From Arthrobacter sp. (GTDB taxonomy: Bacteria; Actinomycetota; Actinomycetes; Actinomycetales; Micrococcaceae), in NCBI GenBank assembly GCA_026393275.1, contig JAPLAM010000098.1, positions 1-40,737 of the forward strand: a stretch of DNA of 40,737 nt. The letters are read 5' to 3'. The notes under the pieces are model-generated. The model searched no databases. It saw only the letters and a list, made by a program, of their open reading frames with translations, and was not told where the DNA came from. Every line of letters begins with the position of its first letter. Position 1 is the first letter of the stretch. This document shows, piece by piece, positions 24,441 to 32,492 of the stretch. Position numbers and translations under genes: made by a program.

Positions 24441-24570
24441 ACGAGGCTGGTCCCGGCGGGTAGTGCGTGACGGGAGCCACACCCTGTCCCCGGGGGGCCA
24501 AAGCTGGGCTGCCGCAGCGACTTCCGGAACCGCGCCCCATCATCCTACCGGTTGTCCCGGCCCGGCCCGT

Positions 24571-26202
24571 TCAGGCGTGCAGCCTCGGCGCGTCGAAGAA
24601 CGCCACCTCGTAGTGCGCGGACTGCGCGAAGGCGACGGCCATCGCGTTGCGCTCCCCGTTGGACCCGTGCAGGGCCGCCGCGTCCGTGTACCTGATCGCC
24701 TGCCGCGTCGACTCCGCGAAGGCCTCGTCGGCGTAGGTGCGTAGCCACTCCGCGTACGGGTGCGCTGCCGGGGCGCCGGCGGCGAGGAACTCCCCATGCA
24801 GCGCCGCACCGACCTCGGCATAGAGCCAGAAGCACGGCAGCGCCGCGGCCACGAGCACGCCGTAACTGCCGGCGAGCGAGGCCGCGTGCAGGTGGTCCAC
24901 GTAGGCCTTGGTGACCGGCCCAGGCTCCGCCTGGACCGTACGGCCGGCCAGCCAGCTCCGGTGCAGCTGGGCTTCGACTTCGAGGCACTGCACCGCCGAC
25001 CGGGACCAGAAAAGCTGCTCGGCTTCCGACGGCGCGAGCGCGGACGCGCGGGACAGCACCCTGGCGTAGCCGTTCAGGTACAGCGCGTCCTGGCCAAGGT
25101 AGTAGGTGAAGTCCCGCTCCGGCAGGGTGCCGTCGGCCAGGCCCCGGATGAAGTCCAGGCCGTAGATCGCTTCCAGCGCCGGGGCCGCGTGCCCATCGAG
25201 TGCCGCGGCGAAGTCGCCCGCGGCAGGCGCGGACGACGCCGGCGCCGCCTGCGAGGCACCGTGCTGAAAGTGGTGAAAATGGTGCACCGGGCCGTTGCCG
25301 TGTCCCACCTCGAGCCGCCCGGCGTCCCGCAGCGCGCCCAGCAGCCACGGCTTGACCTGCCGCAGCGCCGCCTCCCAGTCCCCCGCCCTGGCGTGCGCCG
25401 TGGCCAGCGCCGAGGACAGTGAGCAGCCGGTACCGTGGCTGTTGCGGGTGGTGATCCGCTCACCCGGCACCACCACGGTCTCCTGGCTGAGCAGTCCCCC
25501 GGTGTTGATCAGCGCGTCCGGGCAGCCTGCGCCATCGTCGTGAAGGTGGCCGCCCTTGACCAGCACCGTGGTGCCGGTCAGAGCGGCGAGCCGTTTGCCT
25601 TGGGCCAGCGCCGCGGGCCAGTCCGCGGCAGCCGGCTCGCCGAGCAGCAGGGCCAGTTCGGCCAGGTTCGGGGTGATGAGGTCCGCCAGCGGGAGCAGGG
25701 CTTGCAAGGCGGCCTCGGCCGATTCCTGCAGCAGCCGGTCACCGCTGGTCGCGACCATCACCGGGTCCAGGACCACGACGGCGGGGCGGACCTTTTCGAG
25801 CCACGCCCGGACGGCGTCGATCACTGCGGCGTCGCCGAGCATGCCGATCTTGACGGCGTCAATGGTGATGTCGTCGCTGATCGCGTCCAGTTGGGCGGTC
25901 AGGAACGACGCCGGCGGCACGTGGACGGCTCGGACGCCCTGGGTGTTCTGGGCCGTCAGGGCGGTGATGGCAGCCATCCCGTAGCCCCCGTTCGCGGCGA
26001 TGCTCTTCAGATCGGCCTGGATGCCGGCCCCGCCGGAGGGGTCCGAGCCTGCGATGGCCAGTACCCGGGGAATCCGGGACCCGGCGGGGGTATCCGGTGC
26101 CGGCACAGCAGCCGGCGCCGGGAAAGCGGACTGGAGGATGAACGAGGGACCACGCCGGGGAGAGTCGGGCGGCGTGAGTGTTGAGTGAGTCGCTGAAAAC
26201 AA
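24571..26202 (-). CDS. thiD: Bifunctional HMP/HMP-P kinase and thiaminase II (ThiD-TenA fusion)
   Basis: A 543-residue fusion. The ThiD part (about 45-300) phosphorylates hydroxymethylpyrimidine and its monophosphate in thiamin synthesis. It shows AIAGSDPSGGAGIQADLKS, VKIGMLGD, VLDPVMVATSG and NSHGTGCSLSSA with the catalytic Cys. A His-rich linker (HHFHHFQHG) follows. The TenA part (about 330-543) salvages pyrimidine from degraded thiamin; it has FIRGLADGTL, YYLGQDALYL, the nucleophile Cys in AALPCFWLY and EVAFFDAP at the end. The start is TTG 26202: GAAGGG, at the 3' edge of the TPP riboswitch, lies 7 nt upstream. The first 40 residues are loose and may not be conserved. Confidence 0.93.
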   Translation of the reverse strand: MFSATHSTLTPPDSPRRGPSFILQSAFPAPAAVPAPDTPAGSRIPRVLAIAGSDPSGGAGIQADLKSIAANGGYGMAAITALTAQNTQGVRAVHVPPASFLTAQLDAISDDITIDAVKIGMLGDAAVIDAVRAWLEKVRPAVVVLDPVMVATSGDRLLQESAEAALQALLPLADLITPNLAELALLLGEPAAADWPAALAQGKRLAALTGTTVLVKGGHLHDDGAGCPDALINTGGLLSQETVVVPGERITTRNSHGTGCSLSSALATAHARAGDWEAALRQVKPWLLGALRDAGRLEVGHGNGPVHHFHHFQHGASQAAPASSAPAAGDFAAALDGHAAPALEAIYGLDFIRGLADGTLPERDFTYYLGQDALYLNGYARVLSRASALAPSEAEQLFWSRSAVQCLEVEAQLHRSWLAGRTVQAEPGPVTKAYVDHLHAASLAGSYGVLVAAALPCFWLYAEVGAALHGEFLAAGAPAAHPYAEWLRTYADEAFAESTRQAIRYTDAAALHGSNGERNAMAVAFAQSAHYEVAFFDAPRLHA

Positions 26203-26207
26203 GAGAC

Positions 26208-26285
26208 ATCCCTTCGCCGGTGCTAACCGGACAGGTTCAACGGGTCTGGATCTCAGCCGGCTTGTTGCTCGGCACCCCGTGTCAG
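26208..26285 (-). ncRNA. TPP riboswitch (THI element)
   Basis: Read on the minus strand, the conserved blocks occur in order: ACGGGGTGCC, GGCTGAGA, ACCCGTTGAACCTG, then CCGGTTAGCACCGGCGAAGG. The last block ends in GAAGGGA, which is both the closing strand of the element and the ribosome site of thiD-tenA (TTG 26202). TPP binding would therefore hide the ribosome site and stop translation. Confidence 0.96.
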
Positions 26286-26338
26286 TCCCCCCAGCCTAGC
26301 CGTTCCCGACCGGGCACTCCGCCGCCCGTTAACGGACC

Positions 26339-26394
26339 CGCGGGTCCTGTCCGGGCTCGACGTATTGATACGCCGAGCCCGGACAGGACCCGCG
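26339..26394. terminator. Very long perfect hairpin after the RNase E/G gene
   Basis: Arms 26339-26359 and 26374-26394 are a perfect 21-bp inverted repeat (core GGGTCCTGTCCGGGCTCG). The loop itself contains CGTAT/ATACG. The 5' arm also overlaps a second perfect palindrome, GGACCCGCGGGTCC (26334-26347). It lies 22 bp after the stop of the RNase gene and before the TPP riboswitch. No U-run follows. It probably terminates rne transcription. Confidence 0.65.
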
Positions 26395-26415
26395 AACGGT
26401 GGTGTCTGCTGAGTC

Positions 26416-29400
26416 CTACAGCTCAGATGCCGGAACGCCGACGCCCAGGATGACCGGTTCGTTGGCCGCAGGCTTGGCAGGGCCCTTCGTCGGCTCCGGG
26501 GCCTTGGCCTCGTGGACAGTGCCGGCCGCAGCCTGCGGGGTGGTCTCGCGCTGCTGCACGGACGTCGCATTGGCGGCGCCTTGGGCGCGGCTGGCGCTCC
26601 GGTTCCGGCGTACCCGCCGGGCCGGGGTGGCTTCGGCGGCCCTGACCGGCGCCTGAGCCGGTGCCTGGGTGGCCGGCGCCTTGGTCTGCGCCTGGGCAGG
26701 AGCCTGGGCACGGGTGGCCGGTGCCGTGGACTGGGTTGCCGCGGACTGAGCAGCCGGTGCCTGGACTCCTCGTCCCTGGGCGGCCGGTGCCTTGGCGGTA
26801 TTGCGGGCAGCCGGCGGCTGGGCGTCGTGGGTCCGGACGCTCGGCGGCTGGATCCGCGCCGTCCGGGCCCGGCCCCGGCCGCGGGTGGCGCGGGACGGCG
26901 CCGTAGCGGCTGCTTCGGCCATGGACACCTCGACAGCGGGCGCCTCGGCGGCTGGGACCGCTTCGGCAGCCGGCGCCACCTCGGCTGCCCTGCCGGCGTC
27001 GGCGTCGCCCAGGTGGGCGAACGCCTCGGTGAGGACGTCCAGGGTCAGTGCCGGCTGCGCGGTCTCCTCGGCGTGTTCGACGAAGGGCAGTGCCACCTGC
27101 TCGCCGCCGAAGGTCAAGACTGCTGCGGGACGTCCGGCAGCCTCTTCCGTCGAGGCCAGTTCCATGGCTGCGTCCAGCGCGGTCTGGCGGGTTTCGGCGT
27201 TGGGCGCTGCTGTTGCTTCGCCGTCGTGCAGGTGAGCGGCGTGCGCGGCGGCGGCGATGTTGGCCAGCGCGGCGCGGGTGGCCTCTGCCTTGGCATGGCG
27301 CTCGGCCTCGGAGGGCTCGGTGTGCATGAGCGCGGGTTCGAACGGCATGGTCTCGCCAGCACCCTGCCCGCCCTTGCCGCGGCGGCGCTTGCGCTCATTG
27401 CGGGCGGCAGGCTGGTGCTCGGTGCGCGGCACGTGGTGCTCCGCGGCGACGGTGTTGGCGCGGCGGTGTTCCACCGGCTCGTCGTGGGTGACGATGCCGC
27501 GGCCGGCGCAGGCTTCGCACTGTTCGCCGAAGACTTCCAGCAGCCCGGTGCCCATCCGCTTGCGCGTCATCTGCACGAGGCCCAGCGAGGTGACCTCGGC
27601 GACCTGGTGCTTGGTCCGGTCCCGGCCCAGGCACTCCACCATGCGGCGCAGCACGAGGTCGCGGTTGGATTCGAGCACCATGTCGATGAAGTCGATCACG
27701 ATGATGCCGCCGATGTCGCGGAGCCGGAGCTGCCGGACGACTTCCTCGGCTGCTTCCAGGTTGTTCTTGGTGACGGTTTCCTCAAGGTTGCCGCCGCTGC
27801 CGGTGAACTTGCCGGTGTTGACGTCCACCACGGTCATGGCTTCGGTGCGGTCGATCACGAGGGAGCCGCCGGAGGGCAGGAAGACCTTGCGGTCCAGGGC
27901 CTTGTGGATCTGCTCGTCGATGCGCCAGGCAGCGAAGATGTCCGTGTCCTTGGTCCACTTCTCGAGCCGGCCCACCAGGTCCGGAGCCACGTAGGTGACG
28001 TAGGCCTCGATGGTGTCCCAGGCTTCCTCGCCGGAGACGATCAGCTTGGAGAAGTCCTCGTTGAACACGTCGCGGACCACCTTGATGGTCAGGTCAGGTT
28101 CGCCGTAAAGCAGCTCCGGGGCCAGGATCTTGGTGGACGTCGACTGGCTTTCGATGCCCTCCCACTGCGCGCGGAGGCGGTTGATGTCGTGCGTCAGTTC
28201 TTCCTCGGAGGCACCCTCGGCCGCGGTGCGGACAATGACGCCGGCGTCCTCAGGCAGACGGTCCTTGAGGATCCGCTTGAGGCGGTTACGTTCGACGTCG
28301 GGCAGCTTGCGGGAGATGCCGGTCATGGAGCCGCCGGGCACGTACACGAGGTAGCGGCCTGGCAGCGAGATCTGGCTGGTCAGGCGGGCGCCCTTGTGAC
28401 CGACCGGGTCCTTGGTGACCTGGACCAGCACCGAGTCGCCGGACTTCAGCGCGTTCTCGATCCGGCGCTGCTTGCCTTCGAGGTTGACGGATTCCCAGTT
28501 GACTTCACCGGCGTACAGCACGGCGTTGCGGCCGCGTCCAATGTCGACGAAGGCGGCTTCCATCGACGGCAGGACATTCTGGACCTTGCCCAGGTAGACG
28601 TTGCCGATCAGGGAATCCTGCTGGGTCTTGGAGACAAAGTGCTCGGCCAGCACGCCGTCTTCCAGGACGCCGATCTGGATTCTGTCGTCGCGCTGCCGGA
28701 CGATCATCTGGCGGTCGACCGATTCGCGCCGTGCCAGGAATTCGGCCTCGGTGATGACGGTGCGGCGGCGGCCAGTGTCGCGGGATTCGCGGCGGCGCTG
28801 TTTCTTCGCCTCGAGCCGGGTGGAGCCCTTGAGGGACGTGACGCGGTTGTTGACCGGGGCCTCGGTGGCCGCACGGGGGGCGCGGACGCGGGTCACCGTG
28901 TTGGGCGGGTCGTCGTCTCCCCCGCCGGTCAGTTCCAGGTCCTGGTCGCCACGACGACGGCGACGGCGACGGCGCGAGGTGACGCCGTCTTCGAGGGTCC
29001 CTTCGGAGTCGTCGGCGGTGTCGTCGGCGCCATCAGCGGCGGTGTCAGAGTCGGTGTCAGCATCGCCGGCACGGCTGCGGCCACGGCGGCCACGGCTGCG
29101 ACGACGACGGCGGCTGCTGGCGTCGTCGCCGTCTTCGTCGTCCTCCTCGTCAGCATCTTCGGCAGCGGCTACGGCCTGTACCGGCGCCGGGCGGACAACC
29201 GTGCTCAGGTCCGGGGCCTGGAAGATCACCGAGGTGGCCGCGCCGGGCGCAAGGAACAACGAGGGGGCTTCGGATGATTCAGGTGCTTCGGCGGCCGGAG
29301 CGGCGGCCGGAGCCTCCGTCGGAGTGGTCTCGGCGGGGACGGCGGCGGGGGCCGGGTCCGCGGCGAGCGTGGACTGGGCGTCGGCGGCGTCTGCTGCCGC

Positions 29401-29826
29401 GGCCACCGGGGCGCCCTTGGCGCGGGAAGCCCGGCGGCGGACCGGCTTCTCGGGAGCTACGGGTACCTCAGCCGGAGCCTCCATGGTTGCCCCGGCAGGG
29501 GTCTCGCCGGCGGTTTCTGAGCTTTCCGCCGCGTCCTGGGCCGGAGCGACGGCAGGCAGTTCGTCGGCCTCGGTCTTCTTCCGTGAACGGCTGCGGCGGA
29601 CCGGGGCCTTGACCGGCGCGGCGGCGTCGGGGTTGTCAGCAGCTGGGGCGGCGGCGGTGTCGGGATTATCAACGGCGGCGGCGGCCGTCTCGGCTGCCTC
29701 CGGCTTGGGCGCGGCCTTGCGGCGGGTCCGGGTGGCCTTCTTGGGCGCCTCAGCGGCGGCGGTTTCCGGTGTTTCCTCGGCAACATTGGCTTCGTTGTTA
29801 CCGGCTACAAGCTGGTCATTATCCAT
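26416..29826 (-). CDS. rne: Ribonuclease E/G
   Basis: A 1136-residue endoribonuclease of the RNase E/G family for mRNA decay and rRNA/tRNA maturation. The catalytic core is in the middle, as in actinobacteria. An acidic Ala/Pro/Glu-rich N-terminal arm with Arg-rich blocks (about 1-385) comes first. The S1 domain follows (NVYLGKVQNVLPSMEAAFVD, near 405-430). The DNase-I-like domain has metal-binding Asp residues in VVDVNTGKFTG and IIVIDFIDM (near 665 and 709), and the Zn-link CEAC is near 772. A long disordered C-terminal arm ends it. The Zn-link is CxxC but lacks the Pro of the E. coli CPxC. ATG 29826 with AGGAG 11 nt upstream is preferred over GTG 29838, which has none. Confidence 0.95.
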   Translation of the reverse strand: MDNDQLVAGNNEANVAEETPETAAAEAPKKATRTRRKAAPKPEAAETAAAAVDNPDTAAAPAADNPDAAAPVKAPVRRSRSRKKTEADELPAVAPAQDAAESSETAGETPAGATMEAPAEVPVAPEKPVRRRASRAKGAPVAAAADAADAQSTLAADPAPAAVPAETTPTEAPAAAPAAEAPESSEAPSLFLAPGAATSVIFQAPDLSTVVRPAPVQAVAAAEDADEEDDEDGDDASSRRRRRSRGRRGRSRAGDADTDSDTAADGADDTADDSEGTLEDGVTSRRRRRRRRGDQDLELTGGGDDDPPNTVTRVRAPRAATEAPVNNRVTSLKGSTRLEAKKQRRRESRDTGRRRTVITEAEFLARRESVDRQMIVRQRDDRIQIGVLEDGVLAEHFVSKTQQDSLIGNVYLGKVQNVLPSMEAAFVDIGRGRNAVLYAGEVNWESVNLEGKQRRIENALKSGDSVLVQVTKDPVGHKGARLTSQISLPGRYLVYVPGGSMTGISRKLPDVERNRLKRILKDRLPEDAGVIVRTAAEGASEEELTHDINRLRAQWEGIESQSTSTKILAPELLYGEPDLTIKVVRDVFNEDFSKLIVSGEEAWDTIEAYVTYVAPDLVGRLEKWTKDTDIFAAWRIDEQIHKALDRKVFLPSGGSLVIDRTEAMTVVDVNTGKFTGSGGNLEETVTKNNLEAAEEVVRQLRLRDIGGIIVIDFIDMVLESNRDLVLRRMVECLGRDRTKHQVAEVTSLGLVQMTRKRMGTGLLEVFGEQCEACAGRGIVTHDEPVEHRRANTVAAEHHVPRTEHQPAARNERKRRRGKGGQGAGETMPFEPALMHTEPSEAERHAKAEATRAALANIAAAAHAAHLHDGEATAAPNAETRQTALDAAMELASTEEAAGRPAAVLTFGGEQVALPFVEHAEETAQPALTLDVLTEAFAHLGDADAGRAAEVAPAAEAVPAAEAPAVEVSMAEAAATAPSRATRGRGRARTARIQPPSVRTHDAQPPAARNTAKAPAAQGRGVQAPAAQSAATQSTAPATRAQAPAQAQTKAPATQAPAQAPVRAAEATPARRVRRNRSASRAQGAANATSVQQRETTPQAAAGTVHEAKAPEPTKGPAKPAANEPVILGVGVPASEL

Positions 29827-30180
29827 ATGTGGCGACACTCCTGCCCCTGATGCACCGCCACATCCGGCGCCCTAGGGGGCAAATATTTGTCAACACCCGC
29901 GGGCATTGACAGAAGTCAATTGGATACCTCCAGGTTCGCACCGGCAGTGGGGTGCGGCAGCCCTGGAAGGCCGGCGAGATTGTGTTGAACCCGTTGATCT
30001 ATACGTCACAACCAGGTGCCGTCCAATGGCATTGCGGGATAGGCCGGATCGAAGGATCCGAAGTATGCCCTGCTCCTCATTGGCGGTCTTGAAGACAAAG
30101 TCGCCGGACCGGAACCCGAATGTGGATCGCGTCCCAGCCAGGTTCATTGTCTCACAGGAGCCGCAAAAGCAGGGCTAGGC
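29827..30180 (-). promoter_or_regulatory. Long gene-free leader region of rne
   Basis: About 350 bp without a convincing gene upstream of the RNase E/G start. Near its downstream end lie three half-sites within 31 bp: GTCAA (29889-29893), TTGAC (29906-29910) and GTCAA (29915-29919), giving two overlapping inverted repeats. RNase E genes often have long 5' leaders used for autoregulation; here that is an inference. I could not place a -10/-35 pair with confidence. Confidence 0.3.
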
Positions 30181-30251
30181 GTGGCAATCGGGCGCGTATG
30201 TTGGGCAAGGGCCATTCGGACCACCGCCTAAACGCCAATCTCGGGACCCTG

Positions 30252-30326
30252 CTGGCCCAGTTATCCGGCACCAACGGTCTCGACGCGGGCCTCCGTCGGA
30301 CATTGGACAGTTGAATGCTGGGCCAG
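30252..30326. repeat. Inverted repeat in the rne-vkor intergenic region
   Basis: CTGGCCCAG (30252-30260) and CTGGGCCAG (30318-30326) are perfect inverse complements bounding a 75-bp segment. Its size is close to the 79-bp elements just downstream, but its sequence is different. Confidence 0.45.
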
Positions 30327-30424
30327 CGATTCCGTCCGCAGTGGCCCTAGCTCTGCGGACCAGGCTAGCCACCAATTTCGTCGGCTCGTCGGGATTCAGG
30401 GGCCACGGTCCCTGCTCCCCGGGA

Positions 30425-30503
30425 GGACATGCTCCTTGGCCGCGCATTGGACCGGGCATAACCCGAATATGCCCATCCGCCGGCCCCGGCGCGGGACATG
30501 TCC
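30425..30503. repeat. 79-bp palindromic element, copy 1
   Basis: Bounded by GGACATG (30425-30431) and its inverse CATGTCC (30497-30503). Inside are two further paired segments: CCGCGC / GCGCGG (30440-30445 / 30489-30494) and GGGCATA / TATGCCC (30454-30460 / 30468-30474). The whole unit can fold into one long hairpin. It is about 90% identical to copy 2, 133 bp downstream in the same orientation, with no length difference. It codes for nothing evident. The type is unknown; it resembles a REP element or miniature inverted-repeat element. Confidence 0.7.
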
Positions 30504-30557
30504 CTAGCCGACGGCGTGCGCGGGTGGCTCCGTGGCCTGGGACCCGGCACCCCGGGA

Positions 30558-30636
30558 GGACATGTCCATTGGCCGCGCAGTGCACTGGGCATAACCCGAA
30601 TATGCCCATCCGCTGGCCCCGGCGCGGCGCATGTCC
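30558..30636. repeat. 79-bp palindromic element, copy 2
   Basis: The same architecture as copy 1: GGACATG (30558-30564) and CATGTCC (30630-30636) at the ends, and the central GGGCATA / TATGCCC at 30587-30593 / 30601-30607. The central 27 bp are identical in both copies, while differences cluster beside the outer arms. The rest of the 30182-30780 stretch holds no gene I can support. Confidence 0.7.
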
Positions 30637-30826
30637 CTGAGCCCCGGCCCAGGTCGGACCCGCCGGCGAACTAATGGAAAGTCACACCAGTCCGCAGGGG
30701 TAGGCGGGACATCCCGCCCGTGCCGCGGACCGAATCACTGACGACGGCAGGACGCAGACCGGCTTCACCCAGCCTCCGGCGATAGAATCAGCCCAAGAGC
30801 ACCCCGACGCAAAGGACTCGAATCCC

Positions 30827-31504
30827 ATGCCCAGCATCTCCCCCGCCCCCGCCCGCGGCGACGCGACCGCCCATGAACGGGGCGCCGGCGCGACCGTTGC
30901 GGAGCAACCGCTGCCCCCCATGACGCGTGATCGGCCGTTCGCCTGGCTCTTGATTATCACCGGCGTCGTCGGCTGGCTCGCCTCCGGCGCCCTGGTCTTG
31001 GAAAAACTGGCGGTCCTCAAGGACCCCAGCCATGTCACGGTCTGCGACGTGAACCCGTGGATCTCCTGCGGCCAGGTGATGCAGACCTGGCAGAGTTCGG
31101 TCTTCGGCTTCCCCAACATGTTCATCGGCATCGTCGCGTTCGCCATCACCATCACCACCGGCATGGGCCTCCTCGCCGGAGCCAAGTTCTCCCGTTGGTA
31201 CTGGATCGGGCTGCAGACCGGTGTCACGCTGGGCTTCGCCTTTGTGGTGTGGCTCTGGTCGCAGGCGCTGTACTCGATCCACATTCTTTGCCCGTTCTGC
31301 ATGATCGTCTGGGCCTCGATGATCCCCCTGTTCATCTGGGTGACGGTCCGCAACGTGCGCCACGGCGTCATCCCTATGCCTGCCCGTGCCGCCCGGATCC
31401 TGGCCGACTCGGGCTGGATCCTGACGGCCCTGCTCTACGTCGCCGTCATCGCCACCATCTTCTTCGCCTTTATCCAGGTCTTCGTCGGCACCTCCGGCTA
31501 CTGA
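30827..31504 (+). CDS. Vitamin K epoxide reductase (VKOR) family membrane protein
   Basis: A 225-residue integral membrane protein with five predicted helices (about 38-58, 94-117, 126-147, 154-176 and 197-221). It carries the four VKOR cysteines: C73 and C81 in the loop (VCDVNPWISCG) and the active CPFC (155-158). Bacterial VKORs reoxidise a DsbA-like thiol oxidase using quinone, so this protein should support disulfide bond formation outside the cytoplasm. AGGAC precedes ATG 30827 and TAGAAT (30783-30788) is a possible -10. No DsbA partner is encoded nearby. Confidence 0.93.
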   Translation: MPSISPAPARGDATAHERGAGATVAEQPLPPMTRDRPFAWLLIITGVVGWLASGALVLEKLAVLKDPSHVTVCDVNPWISCGQVMQTWQSSVFGFPNMFIGIVAFAITITTGMGLLAGAKFSRWYWIGLQTGVTLGFAFVVWLWSQALYSIHILCPFCMIVWASMIPLFIWVTVRNVRHGVIPMPARAARILADSGWILTALLYVAVIATIFFAFIQVFVGTSGY

Positions 31505-31518
31505 TTCCCGGAACGCCG

Positions 31519-31575
31519 CGAGGTGACAGCTAAGGCCAATGTTCGCACTGAACATTGGCCTTAGCTGTCACCTCG
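31519..31575. terminator. 26-bp perfect hairpin between vkor and ndk
   Basis: Arms 31519-31544 and 31550-31575 are perfectly complementary over 26 bp with the 5-nt loop GCACT. It lies between the convergent VKOR and ndk genes and should stop transcription from both sides. It has only modest GC and no U-run, and it is unusually long for an intrinsic terminator. Confidence 0.75.
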
Positions 31576-31593
31576 GTGGGATGCTGCGGGGTG

Positions 31594-32007
31594 TTAGAAC
31601 CAGATGGTGATCTCGCGCTCGGCGGACTCCGGCGAGTCGGAGCCGTGGACCAGGTTCTGCTGGACCTTCAGGCCCCAGTCGCGGCCGAAGTCGCCTCGGA
31701 TGGTGCCGGGCGCCGCCGTCGTCGGATCCGTCGTGCCGGCGAGGGAGCGGAAGCCCTCGATCACGCGGTGGCCCTCGAAGATCGCGGCAACCACGGGCCC
31801 GCTGAGCATGAACTCGACCAGCGGCTCGTAGAACGGCTTGCCGACGTGTTCCTCGTAGTGCTGTTCGAGGAGTTCGCGGCTCGCGTTGACCTTCTTGAGC
31901 TCGGCCAGGGTGTAGCCCTTGGCTTCGATCCGGGCGATGATGCTGCCGGTCAGGTTGCGGGCGACGCCGTCGGGCTTGATCAGGACGAGGGTGCGCTCAA
32001 TGCTCAC
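31594..32007 (-). CDS. ndk: Nucleoside diphosphate kinase
   Basis: Balances nucleoside triphosphate pools by phosphoryl transfer through a phosphohistidine. The 137-residue protein has the standard length. It shows [12 protein letters not shown] at the start, the active-site block NLVHGSDS with His121, and PGTIRGDFG before it. GTG 32007 is fixed by AGGAG 5 nt upstream and by family length. It follows the DUF4233 gene by 38 bp in the folC operon. Confidence 0.98.
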   Translation of the reverse strand: MSIERTLVLIKPDGVARNLTGSIIARIEAKGYTLAELKKVNASRELLEQHYEEHVGKPFYEPLVEFMLSGPVVAAIFEGHRVIEGFRSLAGTTDPTTAAPGTIRGDFGRDWGLKVQQNLVHGSDSPESAEREITIWF

Positions 32008-32045
32008 AGCTGCTCCTAAGTGTTGGGGTGGGGTTCGGGACAAGT

Positions 32046-32489
32046 CTAATTGCTTTGGCCGTCGGGGTTCGCGGCCTCCCAGGCCGCCTGCTCCCGGTCG
32101 CGCTGGCCGGCCTCGCGGTCGATCCGGATGCCAGTCCGGATGCCGTACCACCAGGTGATCGCGAACAGGCCGCCCACCAGGTACATGGTGGGCTCCACGA
32201 TGCCGGTGAGGATCAGCAGCAACTGCAGGATCCAGCCCAGGGCAACACCCCACGGCTTCGAGAGCACGGCGCAGGTCAGAACCAGCACCACACACAGTCC
32301 GATGCCGACCCCGAAGATCAGCAGCGGCGGCAGCTCCCCGCGCCGCAGCCCGAAGACCGCCAGGGTGCCGAAGAGTGCCACGAAGGCCTCCAGCAGCAGC
32401 ACCGTGGAGGCGAACATGACCTTGGTGGAGCGGCGTTTCTTGGGCATGCCCGGGCGCCATTCGCGCTGGGCCTTGGTGAGTTTCGCCAT
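32046..32489 (-). CDS. DUF4233 membrane protein
   Basis: A 147-residue protein with a basic N-terminus ([13 protein letters not shown]) and about four hydrophobic helices (near 25-48, 54-76, 81-99 and 101-116), ending in a charged cytoplasmic tail. It belongs to the DUF4233 family of actinobacteria, which is found directly after folC as here; no function is established. It starts 3 bp after the folC stop, so it is translated from the same message. Confidence 0.88.
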   Translation of the reverse strand: MAKLTKAQREWRPGMPKKRRSTKVMFASTVLLLEAFVALFGTLAVFGLRRGELPPLLIFGVGIGLCVVLVLTCAVLSKPWGVALGWILQLLLILTGIVEPTMYLVGGLFAITWWYGIRTGIRIDREAGQRDREQAAWEAANPDGQSN

Positions 32490-32492
32490 GGG

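Noticed and set aside
25859..26210. ATG at 26210 as start of the gene behind the TPP riboswitch
   Set aside because: It is out of frame with ThiD and gives a 116-residue frame without any domain; TTG 26202 fits both the frame and the ribosome site.
26641..26900. Low-complexity repeats in the C-terminal arm of RNase E/G as a CRISPR or tandem array
   Set aside because: The Ala/Pro/Gln-rich codons give irregular short similarity without constant unit length or spacers; it is ordinary disordered coding sequence.
26512..29277. 921-residue open frame on the + strand opposite RNase E/G
   Set aside because: It is the antisense shadow of the GC-rich rne gene, with a Gly/Arg/Val-rich sequence that resembles no protein family.
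30175..30609. 144-residue open frame on the minus strand in the rne-vkor gap
   Set aside because: Its translated sequence simply reflects the two 79-bp repeats; it has no ribosome site, no coding bias and no recognisable domain.
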